From: Sphingomonas bacterium
Lineage (GTDB): Bacteria; Pseudomonadota; Alphaproteobacteria; Sphingomonadales; Sphingomonadaceae
Reading direction: 5' to 3'
Length of the DNA: 57,475 bases
NCBI RefSeq assembly: GCF_028292965.1
Contig: NZ_JAQGLG010000161.1
Coordinates: forward strand, 1-57,475
Under the pieces are notes generated by a model, which saw only the letters and a program-made list of their open reading frames with translations, made no database searches and was not told the DNA's origin. The position numbers and the translations under genes were made by a program. Positions 44,708-53,489 of the stretch are shown piece after piece (the first letter of the stretch is position 1; every line of letters starts with the position of its first letter).

Positions 44708-46033
44708 GTGCACATGCCTGCGGCAGCGCCCAATGGCGAAAGGCTGGTGGTCGTCGGCGGCGGTCAGGCGGCCGCCCAGGCGATCGAAGTGGCGCGCCAG
44801 CATGGCTATGACGGGCAGATTACGCTCGTAACCGACGAGCCGACACTGCCCTATCAGCGCCCGCCGCTATCAAAGCAGTATTTGACCGGCCGGTTCACAT
44901 CCAGCTGGCTGCTCTATCGGCCAAACAGCTTCTACGCAAAGTTCGCGGTCGATGTGCTGCCAGGTCGGCGCGCAACCGCGATCGATCGTCTGACGAGAGT
45001 CATCGCGCTCGATGACGGATCCTCGCTGGGTTACGACAAGTTGCTGTTGACCACGGGCGCAAGAGCGCGACCGCTACAAGTACCTGGTGCCGAACACCCA
45101 CACATCTTCTACATCCGCACGCTGGCTGACGTCGATGGGGTGCGCGCGCGTATTGCGGAGAGCCGGCGCGTGATCATCATCGGCGGCGGGTTCATTGGAT
45201 TGGAAACCGCCGCGGTTCTGGCCCAAGCCGGGCTCGAGATAACCCTGCTGGCGGCCGATAAGCGGCTGTTACCTCGCGTCATAGCCGGCGAGATGGCCGA
45301 ATTCCTGCTCGATCACCATCTCATGCACGGCATCAACGTTGTCCTGAACGCGGCCGTAGTTGCGTTGCACGCTCGCGATGACGGGGGCATCGGAGTCGCG
45401 CTGCTCGATGGACGAAGCTTCGAGAGTGATTTGGTGCTTGTCGGGATTGGCGCCATCCCGAATGCCGAATTGGCAGAGGCTTGCGGGCTGCTTTGCGACA
45501 ACGGGATCATGGTCGACGAGCTTGCACGAACCAGCGATCCGGCGATCATGGCGGCAGGGGACTGTACCAATCATCCCAATGGGCTGATCGGACGACGGCT
45601 GCGGCTAGAGACCGTCCATAACGCGGTCGAGCAGGGTCGTACGGCGGGGGCGACGATCGCTGGCGGCGAACTTCCCTATATTCAGACCCCTTGGGTTTGG
45701 TCCGATCAATATAGCCTGCGACTACAATCTGTGGGCGTCGCGGAAGGATATGACAGGACGGTAATGCGCGGGAAACCGGCGGACGGCCGCTTCAGCCTCT
45801 TCTATTACCGCGAAGACGAAATGCTCGCCGTCAACTGCATCAATCAGCCCATGATCTTTGGCGCAGTACGGCGTCTCCTCAACGAACGCATCCCGCTCCA
45901 TGCCGATCACGCGGCAGACACGAACTTTGATCTTGCTCAAATCCTGCCGCGCACCGCGAGCTTCGACTTCGATATCCCTTGGCCCACCAAGCTGGAGAAG
46001 CGGCAGGCGGCGCTCGCTTGGGGATTCGACTAG
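44708..46033 (+). CDS. FAD/NAD(P)H-dependent reductase, ferredoxin-reductase type
   Basis: A 441-residue flavoprotein of the oxygenase-coupled ferredoxin reductase class. The FAD motif is VVVGGGQAAAQAIEVARQHG, the NAD motif is VIIIGGGFIGLETAAVLAQAG, and the FAD-closing block is IMAAGDCTNHPN. TLPYQRPPLSKQYL is typical of rubredoxin/putidaredoxin reductases. It follows the iron-sulfur gene by two bases, so NAD(P)H could feed or accept electrons of the molybdenum enzyme. It might instead serve the island's Rieske oxygenases, which have no other reductase nearby. GTG 44708 has GGAG at good spacing; ATG 44714 is the alternative. Confidence 0.92.
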   Translation: MHMPAAAPNGERLVVVGGGQAAAQAIEVARQHGYDGQITLVTDEPTLPYQRPPLSKQYLTGRFTSSWLLYRPNSFYAKFAVDVLPGRRATAIDRLTRVIALDDGSSLGYDKLLLTTGARARPLQVPGAEHPHIFYIRTLADVDGVRARIAESRRVIIIGGGFIGLETAAVLAQAGLEITLLAADKRLLPRVIAGEMAEFLLDHHLMHGINVVLNAAVVALHARDDGGIGVALLDGRSFESDLVLVGIGAIPNAELAEACGLLCDNGIMVDELARTSDPAIMAAGDCTNHPNGLIGRRLRLETVHNAVEQGRTAGATIAGGELPYIQTPWVWSDQYSLRLQSVGVAEGYDRTVMRGKPADGRFSLFYYREDEMLAVNCINQPMIFGAVRRLLNERIPLHADHAADTNFDLAQILPRTASFDFDIPWPTKLEKRQAALAWGFD

Positions 46034-46080
46034 GATAGCGACGCCCAGCAGGGAAATCTTTCGTCCGCTCACCCGGACCG

Positions 46081-46683
46081 TTAGCGCAAGGGTATGCTGT
46101 CTAAGCCGCGTGGTCCATTGTTGGGTCGCTGCAACAAGAGATGTTCCGGTTCGCCCGCATAAAGACGACGCGTCAAGTCCTCAGGACTGAATTCGACCCC
46201 GATGGGATTCTCGGCGAAGGCAGACGACGCAAAAAAAGCGGCAGACTCTGCCTCGGACGAAAAGTTCTCGACTTGGAACTCGACCTGATTTCCATCCGGA
46301 TCTCTAAAATAAAGAGACGTGGTCGGGCCATGGTTGATAGTCCAGAAAGGCTCTATACCTTCAGCCTTCAGCCTTTCATACGTCGCCAGCAAAGCTCCCA
46401 GCGACGGATATGTGAAGGCGACATGATCGACACCAACGGCATTTTCAGTCTTATCTCTTAAGCCTGGCAAATTCAGAATCGCAATCCGGTGATGCTCGTC
46501 GTCGTAAGTCAGGAACGCAAGCTTGTCATCCTCGTAGGATGCACGCGCGCCAAGCAATGTCTTGTACCAGCTCACCAGTTTTTCGTAGCGAGAACTTCGT
46601 AAGACCACATGCGCAAATTTGGACGGCGAAACTATGGCAGGCTGAGCGTCATCCGCCATGTTCCTCGGTGTTTGATCGACCAT
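46081..46683 (-). CDS. VOC-family extradiol-dioxygenase-like protein
   Basis: A 200-residue vicinal-oxygen-chelate protein. The likely metal ligands are His in KFAHVVLRSS, His in GVDHVAFTYPS, and Glu in DPDGNQVEFQVENF. Proteins with this layout include ring-cleaving extradiol dioxygenases and related non-oxygenases. It could open a catechol-like ring made by the Rieske oxygenases. It has its own operator (D) upstream and converges on the FAD reductase gene. Confidence 0.88.
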   Translation of the reverse strand: MVDQTPRNMADDAQPAIVSPSKFAHVVLRSSRYEKLVSWYKTLLGARASYEDDKLAFLTYDDEHHRIAILNLPGLRDKTENAVGVDHVAFTYPSLGALLATYERLKAEGIEPFWTINHGPTTSLYFRDPDGNQVEFQVENFSSEAESAAFFASSAFAENPIGVEFSPEDLTRRLYAGEPEHLLLQRPNNGPRGLDSIPLR

Positions 46684-46755
46684 TGCACAACCCCTGTGAT
46701 GTTAGCGACCTGCCTGCATGGCTCCCGCCCCGACGTCCGCTGAAGAGATTTATCT

Positions 46756-46769
46756 TGTCCGCATGGTCA
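46756..46769 (-). promoter_or_regulatory. Island operator D (VOC gene)
   Basis: TGTCCGCATGGTCA matches TGNCC-N4-GGNCA exactly, 73 bases before the VOC start. Confidence 0.6.
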
Positions 46770-47051
46770 GGCTGAGTCAACCGATACTTGACAGAAATTA
46801 AATCGGCCCCATTCCGGCCCGAGCCAGATATTCCGATTTATTCAAAGATTCTCGCACTCATGACGCCACGCCGTGTCGCGCTGCGATAGTGAAAACACCC
46901 CAGCCACACTCGCGTTATTGAACCATCGAACGAATGGTTTCAGAGACAAGGGGACGCGCGCCAGAGATTGAGGAGGAGAGCGTTCGCTTGACGGATAGTC
47001 TGATGGGCGACACCGCCGAAACCCATCGCGCCCAAAATGCCTCAGCGCACC
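46770..47051. other. Gap between operator D and the SnoaL-like gene
   Basis: No gene or clear signal recognised; short ORFs here lack codon bias. Confidence 0.4.
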
Positions 47052-47441
47052 CTAGCCGAAGACCTCCGCAACATGCTTGGTATCCATATACTCGTGTAGC
47101 CTCTCGATCTTACCATCCCGCATCTTGAACAGGAAATGGTAGACGTTGTTGAACGACTTGCCGCTCAGCGTCTTCGCGGTCGACCGCGCCTCAACCGCTA
47201 CTCGATCGCCTTCCGCCGTATAGTCGAGGATTTCGAGCCGCAGAGGCTCCTTGAATGCTCCGGCCATACCCTGAAGTAGCTGCGCCACAGTCGCCTTGTC
47301 GTGCGTTCCCGACATGGGGAGGTCGCCCGTCACCCAATAACGGAAATCTTCCGTCGTCAGCGCAAGTGCTTCGTCCGCAGGACCTTCCGAAAACAACCGG
47401 AGAAACGTCGCCGCAAGCTGCTTATTCTCTTCAATGCTCAT
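47052..47441 (-). CDS. SnoaL-like (NTF2-fold) protein
   Basis: A 129-residue cone-shaped alpha/beta-barrel protein. It reads ENKQLAATFLRLFSEGPADEALALTTEDFRYWVTG at the start and NVYHFLFKMRDGKIERLHEYMDTKHVAEVFG at the end, the usual SnoaL/ketosteroid-isomerase-like pattern. Such proteins act as isomerases, cyclases or dehydratases on hydrophobic substrates. It is the last gene of a three-gene minus-strand run after the Rieske and flavoprotein genes. Confidence 0.85.
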   Translation of the reverse strand: MSIEENKQLAATFLRLFSEGPADEALALTTEDFRYWVTGDLPMSGTHDKATVAQLLQGMAGAFKEPLRLEILDYTAEGDRVAVEARSTAKTLSGKSFNNVYHFLFKMRDGKIERLHEYMDTKHVAEVFG

Positions 47442-47501
47442 ATCCGCATCTCCCCATAGAATCGTTTTCTGCTCACACTTCCGGCCAGAAGAGCGGTGAG
47501 A

Positions 47502-49154
47502 TCATCGCGCCGCGGCATGGCGCCCGGCGAGGAATCCCTGGGTCATACCCCGCGCATTCGATAACCCGCTCTGGACACCGGCACCTGCGTCGAGCCGTGC
47601 CGCCGCGTTTCCCGCAACATAAAGTCCCTTAATCGGCTGATCGTCATAATCGAGAACCCGACTATGAACGTCATAGGCTAGACCGGCTGCAGCGACGCCG
47701 CCGCCGCTGATACGGCTGAGCCGCACCGCGAAGAATGGCGCCTTGACGACTTCCCCCATGTTCGCGTTCGGACGCTGATTGGGATCGCCGCAAATATATT
47801 TGGACCACGGCTTCTCACCACGGTGAAATTGCGGATCGACTCCTGATCGGCAATAGCCGTTGTAGATTGCGATCTCATCGGACAACGCCGCTCCATCAAG
47901 CCCCGTAGCAGCAGCGAGCTCCTCCAGCGTGTCGGCCTTTAGCGCAAAGTCTTGCGGGAACTCCTGCCCCGGCATGAGCGACCCGAACGGGTATTTTTCT
48001 CGCGCCTGGCTATCGAGCACCGCCCAGCAGGGAAAATTGGGATGGGCCTGGCTCCCGCCGTCGATATAATCGATCGCAAAGGCGAGAGATCGATAGAAGC
48101 TTTCGTCACCAAATCGGCGGCCTTGTCCATTGACCACGACAACGTGGGGCAATCCGACATCGGTCATCGCGTTCCGCCAGAGCGGTCGATCCTCCTGCTC
48201 CTCGCCAGGAAGGGTGTAGCCGAACATCGACACGTCGGGCACACTCGCCACCCTTGCACCCAGCCGGCCCGCAAGCCGGATATGAGCTCCGTTCACCGAC
48301 GACATCACCATTGAATTCACGTCGAGCCGATTGCCCAAGGTGCGTTCATATTCGGCATTGCCGTCAATCCCGCTCGTCGCCAGGACAACCCCTTGCCGCG
48401 CCCTGATCTTGATTCGATCGCCGTTATGCCGAGCGACGACGCCAATCACGCCCTCCGGGCCGGTCAGAATCTCTTCGACCCGGGTGTCGGTGAGCAACGG
48501 AATGTTGCGATCGAGCGCGCCCTTGACGAAATATGCCGCGAGACCGGGACCAAGACAACGCTCGTCACGTTCCAGGCGGCCGGCCATGATGGAGAAATCC
48601 CAATTCAGGAGATTGGCGATGCCACCGCTGCCGAAAATGTCCTCGTGCGTAAGCCCGTAAGGGACAAATGGTGAGGTCCGCGTCCGTTCCTGCCAGTCGC
48701 CTAAAGTTGCAGCGGAAAAGGGCAACACCTCCAGGAAGCGTCCCTGAGGCAGGCCGTCCGCGAAGTCCGGGTAATAATAATCGGCATAGTCAGGGACTAG
48801 GCGACATCGCAAGCCGATCCGGTCCTCGAAGAACTTGAGGACCTCGGGCGCGTGTTCGGCATGGTTCCGATTGAGCAGATCCTCTTCATATCCCATGCCC
48901 AGGCGCTTGATATATCGATAACCGCTCTCCGCTGAATCATCGATGCCGAACTCTGCGGCATAATGATTTCCAGCAATCCAGACCTGCCCGAACGAATAGG
49001 CAGTGACGCCCCCCACTTGAGATGAACTCTCGATGACCATTGCCGAAGCTGCATGTTCGGTCGCGCTGATAGCCGCTGCCAAGCCGCCAATGCCCGCACC
49101 AACCGAAACCAGGTCGGCTTCATGGTCCCAGACATGTGAATTTACGTCAGCCAT
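47502..49154 (-). CDS. FAD-dependent dehydrogenase, fumarate-reductase/KstD-like
   Basis: A 550-residue flavoprotein. The FAD-binding motif is VSVGAGIGGLAAAISATEHAA near the N-terminus. The family's active-site region appears as VTAYSFGQVWIAGNHYA, and the C-terminus has AGLAYDVHSRVLDYDDQPIKGLYVAGNAAARLDAGAG, typical of 3-ketosteroid dehydrogenases and fumarate-reductase-type enzymes. It should introduce or remove a C=C bond next to a ketone. AGAAGG lies six bases before ATG 49154; the longer start adds six unlikely residues. Confidence 0.9.
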   Translation of the reverse strand: MADVNSHVWDHEADLVSVGAGIGGLAAAISATEHAASAMVIESSSQVGGVTAYSFGQVWIAGNHYAAEFGIDDSAESGYRYIKRLGMGYEEDLLNRNHAEHAPEVLKFFEDRIGLRCRLVPDYADYYYPDFADGLPQGRFLEVLPFSAATLGDWQERTRTSPFVPYGLTHEDIFGSGGIANLLNWDFSIMAGRLERDERCLGPGLAAYFVKGALDRNIPLLTDTRVEEILTGPEGVIGVVARHNGDRIKIRARQGVVLATSGIDGNAEYERTLGNRLDVNSMVMSSVNGAHIRLAGRLGARVASVPDVSMFGYTLPGEEQEDRPLWRNAMTDVGLPHVVVVNGQGRRFGDESFYRSLAFAIDYIDGGSQAHPNFPCWAVLDSQAREKYPFGSLMPGQEFPQDFALKADTLEELAAATGLDGAALSDEIAIYNGYCRSGVDPQFHRGEKPWSKYICGDPNQRPNANMGEVVKAPFFAVRLSRISGGGVAAAGLAYDVHSRVLDYDDQPIKGLYVAGNAAARLDAGAGVQSGLSNARGMTQGFLAGRHAAAR

Positions 49155-49242
49155 ATGGAAACCTTCTGCCAATTTTCGAGGCTAAAATCTCAAGCCCTCT
49201 ATCCTGGGGCGCCCTTGCCCACTTTCAACGCGGGCTCAGGGT

Positions 49243-50628
49243 CTATTTCTCGCAATCTAAGTAACGGTCCAGTTCGGCGTGGAAGTGCCTTATCCGTATT
49301 TCCTGCTCACCCAGGCATGCACCTTTGAAACCGCGAGAGCGCATACCCGCATGGACCAACGGCATCATATCGACGTCCTGCACGTAGAGCTCACCGATGG
49401 GTGTGTAATCCTCGCCGATCGCGAAAGTTTCGACTTCAGGATGTGCGTCGCCGGACATGTCCGCATCTGGAGGAATGCCCATCCACCCGGGGATTACATA
49501 GGTGCCATCGGAGTCTCGTACCGGATAGTATAGCGTGAGCGTATCGAAATACATTCTTCCCACGTCACTTCGGTGAGGGAGGAAGCGGTAAACACTCACG
49601 GCCTCGGGGTGCGCACCGGTTATAATATTCGGAAAGGCCGAATACACGTAGGAGTCGGTAAGCTGGCTGTCGGTATACTCGGAATAGTCGATGCCTAGTT
49701 CGGCCGCGCGAGCGCGCTTGGCTAGCTGGGCCGACACCCGAACGTCGTTCGCACTGCCACTAAAACTGGCGGCATCAAGGGCGGCATCCTTCATCACGGC
49801 CTTGAGAGTCTCGTTCAGAGATCCATCACTCTCCAACCTGGGACTCGGAAGCAACTGAGGAATGATCATCCGTGCCGCACCGTTAGGATACAAGTCCTGC
49901 TGGACGTGATAGTCGTCGACCATCGGCAGCACCTGCCTGTGGATCGCCTGGAAATGATAACCTTCTAGGAAACCGTCGACACCGTCCTTCCAGTTTGCTG
50001 CGACTTCAACACGCGTGTGCCGGACGACGACGCGCTCCTCACAGTGATAGGTGCGCATATGTTCACCGAACACGCCCAGAAAGTCGGCGAGCGGCTCGGC
50101 ATCATCGTTCATGGTGATGAAGACGAAGCCGGCATGAATATCGCAGCGTACTTCGGTCAGGCCAGGATTATGACAGACCACCTCAGAACGAAAGGTCTCC
50201 CTGTCCGTGATGCTTGCAAGAGTACCATCGGAATGGAACGACCAATTGTGAAACGGGCATGTGAACCCGGACGCCACGCTGCCATGCTCGCTCTGCACCA
50301 ATCGCAGACCGCGATGCGGACAAACATTGTAGAATGCACGTATTCTGCCGTCTTCGCTTCTAGTGATCAGAAAGGATTCGTCACGCAATTCGAACGTGAA
50401 GAAATCACCTCTCTCCCGGAGATCCGACTCTACGCCCGCCAGAACCCAGATTTTTGTCCACAGCTTGTTCCACTCCGCCGTCATATATTCCGGCAAGAAG
50501 TAACGGCTGTGGTCTATCGGCCCGGTGCCATAGTCGATGTAGGGGGTCTTCGCTGCGAAACCCTCCGGTGGCGCATCCGGTGTAATTCGGAAGCCTTCGC
50601 GATAATCGAACTCCGCGCTTTTCATCAA
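49243..50628 (-). CDS. Rieske non-heme iron oxygenase, alpha subunit (first)
   Basis: A 461-residue aromatic-ring-hydroxylating or demethylating oxygenase. The Rieske cluster ligands are C103 and H105 (CPHRG) and C124 and H127 (CPFHNW). The catalytic iron site lies in NWKDGVDGFLEGYHFQAIH, with His at about 225 and 230. An Asp near the C-terminal third completes the triad. No beta subunit is adjacent, so it is probably an alpha-only homotrimer. It leads a minus-strand operon with the KstD-like and SnoaL-like genes. Operator E is 88 bases upstream. Confidence 0.93.
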   Translation of the reverse strand: MMKSAEFDYREGFRITPDAPPEGFAAKTPYIDYGTGPIDHSRYFLPEYMTAEWNKLWTKIWVLAGVESDLRERGDFFTFELRDESFLITRSEDGRIRAFYNVCPHRGLRLVQSEHGSVASGFTCPFHNWSFHSDGTLASITDRETFRSEVVCHNPGLTEVRCDIHAGFVFITMNDDAEPLADFLGVFGEHMRTYHCEERVVVRHTRVEVAANWKDGVDGFLEGYHFQAIHRQVLPMVDDYHVQQDLYPNGAARMIIPQLLPSPRLESDGSLNETLKAVMKDAALDAASFSGSANDVRVSAQLAKRARAAELGIDYSEYTDSQLTDSYVYSAFPNIITGAHPEAVSVYRFLPHRSDVGRMYFDTLTLYYPVRDSDGTYVIPGWMGIPPDADMSGDAHPEVETFAIGEDYTPIGELYVQDVDMMPLVHAGMRSRGFKGACLGEQEIRIRHFHAELDRYLDCEK

Positions 50629-50715
50629 ATCACTCCTGCGCCGCGACTGGCGACAAATTTCGCCCCCTTTGCCATCTTCGTTGTCCGGACGACGATCACA
50701 AAGCCTAGTTCAAGT

Positions 50716-50729
50716 TGACCGTTCGGGCA
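50716..50729 (-). promoter_or_regulatory. Island operator E (first Rieske operon)
   Basis: TGACCGTTCGGGCA matches TGNCC-N4-GGNCA exactly; with its flanks it reads TTGACCGTTCGGGCAA. Confidence 0.65.
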
Positions 50730-50775
50730 ATGATCCACATGCTTCACCAGCCGCGTAATGTCATCGCTACCGGAC

Positions 50776-51330
50776 TCAGGCCGGTTCGAAAATACCGGTG
50801 ACACGACGCCACATGCGTCTCAGCAGTCCGACTTTGCGGTCGAGCGGGCGGTGGATAAAAGGCCCGACTTCCGGCGGAGTCGTCTTGCCGACAATGCTTT
50901 CGATCTCGGCCCTGAGGCTATCCCCGAAACCTTTTGCGAACTTCGGCAATATCGGCCGAGCCATTGCCTCCCAGGCCGGCGCCATCGGCCCCTGGCCGTT
51001 GATCTGAACGGTCAAGACGACATCGGTTCCACCATCTTGATTCGTCGTGGCTCGGTACGACCCCGCGCCATCGACCGGGTCACCTTCGAGCCGGTAGGTA
51101 AAGTCGACCCGATCGGGTTCACGCCAGACCGTCACATGCACTCTCACTTTTACGGTTCGGACAAGCGCGCCGACACCCACCTTCAGCGTCCACAGCGAAT
51201 CGGTGTCGTTTAGAACTTCGAACGCGCGATAGCCTGGAAGATTGCCCGCCCAGTTCGCCATGTTGGAAACATAGCTCCACACCTCAGACTTTGGCGCCCC
51301 AATCGCTACCGGTAGCTCATGCTCAAGCAT
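50776..51330 (-). CDS. SRPBCC (CoxG-like) protein
   Basis: A 184-residue START-like protein of the SRPBCC superfamily, which binds hydrophobic ligands in a deep pocket. It reads LEHELPVAIGAPKSEVWSYVSNMANWAGNLPGYRAFEVL, then WREPDRVDFTYRLEGDPVDGAGSYRA and DVVLTVQINGQGPMAPAWEAMA. The closest label I can suggest is the CoxG type (carbon monoxide dehydrogenase subunit G), though no CO dehydrogenase is here. ATG 51330 fits the fold start. Operator F lies 88 bases upstream. Confidence 0.82.
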   Translation of the reverse strand: MLEHELPVAIGAPKSEVWSYVSNMANWAGNLPGYRAFEVLNDTDSLWTLKVGVGALVRTVKVRVHVTVWREPDRVDFTYRLEGDPVDGAGSYRATTNQDGGTDVVLTVQINGQGPMAPAWEAMARPILPKFAKGFGDSLRAEIESIVGKTTPPEVGPFIHRPLDRKVGLLRRMWRRVTGIFEPA

Positions 51331-51417
51331 GGGACTGCCTCGATCCGTTCGAAGCACGGTCGATAAATTTCGGCAACGCCAACCTCACGCCAAAGGACAT
51401 TATCGGCCTCTCCAGTT

Positions 51418-51431
51418 TGACCATTCGATCA
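51418..51431 (-). promoter_or_regulatory. Island operator F (SRPBCC gene)
   Basis: TGACCATTCGATCA matches the consensus with one mismatch. Confidence 0.5.
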
Positions 51432-51475
51432 GGATATATCGATACTACCGCTATGGCAACCGCTGTTTCAGCTAG

Positions 51476-52314
51476 GGTCAGGACCTATTAAATTGGTTGC
51501 GCGGTAGGTTCGAGATTGATTCATTGTCGGCGGAGGTGTCGCGATGGGTGATCTGCTGCTGCTATCGGAGGCGCAGATGCGCCGGATCGAGCCGTATTTT
51601 CCACTGTCGCACGGGATACCGAGGGTCGATGACCAGCGGGTGTTGAGCGGCATCCTGTTCGTGATCCGCAACGGCCTGCGCTGGCGGGACGTGCCTCGCG
51701 AGTACGGGCCTCACAAGACGATTTACAACCGCTTCATCCGCTGGAGCAGGCTTGGGGTGTTCAACCGGATATTCGCTGCGCTGTCGGCCCAAGGAGGGGT
51801 TCCGGATCAGTTGATGATCGATGCCACGCATCTCAAAGCGCATCGCACCGCCGCCAGCCTGCTCAAAAAGGGGCTCTACCCCGATATATCGGACGCAGCC
51901 GGGGCGGACTGACCACCAAGCTCCATGCCGTTTGCGATGGCCGGGGCCGCCCTATCCTGCTGCGACTGACCGAAGGCCAGACCAGCGACTACAAAGGCGC
52001 AGCACTGATGCTCGATGCCCTGCCGCCGGCCAAGGCTTTGCTCGGCGACCGGGGCTACGATGCGCGCTGGTTCCGCCAGGCGCTCGCCGAGCGCGGCATC
52101 AAAGCCTGCATCCCGTCGCACCGAACACGCAAAATCCAACATGCCTACGACCGCACGCTCTACCGCCAACGACACCGCATCGAGAATATGTTCGCTCGCC
52201 TGAAAGACTGGCGACGCATCCACACACGCTACGATCGATGCGCCCATACCTTCATGTCCGCCATCGCACTCGCCGCAACTACCCTCTTTTGGCTCTGATC
52301 AATGAGTCCTGACC
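51476..52314 (+). mobile_element. Complete IS5-family (IS427-group-like) insertion sequence
   Basis: The ends GGTCAGGAC (51476-51484) and GTCCTGACC (52306-52314) are inverted repeats flanked on both sides by CTAG (51472-51475 and 52315-52318). CTAG is a fitting target duplication for this group, which prefers YTAR. The length of about 839 bp and two overlapping frames fit. The intact duplication suggests recent arrival. It landed between operators F and H. Confidence 0.85.
51544..52298 (+). CDS. IS5-family transposase with probable programmed -1 frameshift
   Basis: The first frame (51544 to 51912) encodes the helix-turn-helix and first Asp (SEAQMRRIEPYFP, DDQRVLSGILFVIRNGLRWRDVP, LMIDATHLKAHRTAASLLKKG). 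The second frame, -1 relative to the first, continues PRYIGRSRGGLTTKLHAVCD and carries LLGDRGYDARWFR and RHRIENMFARLKDWRRI for the remaining Asp and Glu. The shift point is probably the A5G run at 51865-51870. This is the usual two-frame expression of IS427-type elements, so I regard it as functional rather than broken. Confidence 0.85.
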
Positions 52315-52381
52315 CTAGTTGCACGCACAAGTATGCAATCAGTTTCTCGGCCATCGCCACGGCACGAGTACCGGCCCCTAT

Positions 52382-52395
52382 TGACCGTATGGACA
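52382..52395 (+). promoter_or_regulatory. Island operator H (isomerase-like gene)
   Basis: TGACCGTATGGACA matches TGNCC-N4-GGNCA exactly, 40 bases before the GTG start. Confidence 0.6.
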
Positions 52396-52435
52396 ATTCA
52401 TCCTAGAGTTGACGCCTCTCTAGAAGGGCTAAAAT

Positions 52436-53326
52436 GTGGGCTCCATCGAACCAACCTTTTTAGCTTCATTTTGGACAATCGCCGGGCCGAGTCATCCACT
52501 GACTTGCCAAGGCGTCAGCGTGGCTTCCTTCGAAGAGCGTGTCGAGGCGGCGGCCGCGGCCGGCTATGTCGGGCTTGGTTTCCTGGATACCGATCTCGCT
52601 GCGATCACCGACCGTGCGCAATGGCCCTATCGTGCAATCCGCCGGCGCCTTGAACAAAGCGGCCTGGATTTCGTCGAGCTCGAGGTGCTCACAAACTGGT
52701 TCGCATCGGGTGAAGAGCGGAAAGCGTCCGATTCGACCCGCGCTCAGCTGCTCGAGGCGGCAACAGAGCTGGGCGCCAACCATATCAAGGTCGTCGGCGA
52801 TTTCACTGACATCTGCCCGGTATCGAAGATGGCCGATAGCTTCGCAGCCCTGTGCGAAGATGCGGCCAAGGCGGGAACAACGATCGCCATCGAACTGACC
52901 CCGCTTACCAACCTGTCCTCGCCCGAACAAGGTCTGGACTTGATCCGCGCATCGTCTGCGTCGAATGCTGGATTGCTGCTAGACGTCTGGCAGATCGGAC
53001 GGGCCAATATTTGCTTCGAAAGTTTGGCAGCGATACCGAGCGAACTAATCGTCGGTGTCGAACTTAGCGATGCCGACGCGCAGGTTCGTGGCTCACTAAT
53101 GGAGGACACTATGCGGCATCGTCGCCTGCCCGGCGAAGGCGTTCTGGAACCGGCACGGCTTGTCGCGGCGGTACACGAGGCGGGCTACCGCAATCCTTAC
53201 GGCATCGAGATCATATCGGACGCCCACAGGGCGCTGCCGGTTCGCGAGCAGGCTCGTGTTGCGATTGCAAGCGCCCGAGAGCAGATCAGGCTCGCCGACC
53301 GGCATATCGCGGAGCGGGCCCGTTGA
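52436..53326 (+). CDS. TIM-barrel sugar-phosphate isomerase/epimerase-like protein
   Basis: A 296-residue protein of the AP-endonuclease-2/xylose-isomerase-like TIM-barrel family. Candidate metal ligands sit in FVELEVL, TTIAIELTPL, GLLLDVWQIGRA and YGIEIISD. Members isomerise sugars or act as dehydratases and lyases on ring-derived acids (IolE-like); some decarboxylate or demethylate aromatic intermediates. The start is GTG 52436 with GAAGG upstream. An ATG two bases earlier is in another frame that stops at once. It is followed by the TetR gene on the same strand. Confidence 0.8.
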   Translation: MGSIEPTFLASFWTIAGPSHPLTCQGVSVASFEERVEAAAAAGYVGLGFLDTDLAAITDRAQWPYRAIRRRLEQSGLDFVELEVLTNWFASGEERKASDSTRAQLLEAATELGANHIKVVGDFTDICPVSKMADSFAALCEDAAKAGTTIAIELTPLTNLSSPEQGLDLIRASSASNAGLLLDVWQIGRANICFESLAAIPSELIVGVELSDADAQVRGSLMEDTMRHRRLPGEGVLEPARLVAAVHEAGYRNPYGIEIISDAHRALPVREQARVAIASAREQIRLADRHIAERAR

Positions 53327-53425
53327 CGGGTGGTAGGGAACCTTTACCGGCATTCTCGGATCTCGGCTGTGACGTGTCTCGCTTCGCCATGATCGCCCCA
53401 TACAAGGTTGCGATAATCGTTGAAT

Positions 53426-53439
53426 TTTCCTATTGGTCT
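53426..53439 (+). promoter_or_regulatory. Degenerate island operator before the TetR gene
   Basis: TTTCCTATTGGTCT agrees with 8 of the 10 half-site positions at the right spacing, 51 bases before the TetR start. It would allow weak autoregulation. Confidence 0.3.
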
Positions 53440-53489
53440 AATTCGTTTACCAGCGCGCGGCTGTTGTTCGCCGCTCATGCAGGAAGAAC

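Noticed and set aside
51821..52312. 163-codon plus frame inside the IS5 element
   Set aside because: It is the third frame; the transposase uses the first frame and the -1 frame.
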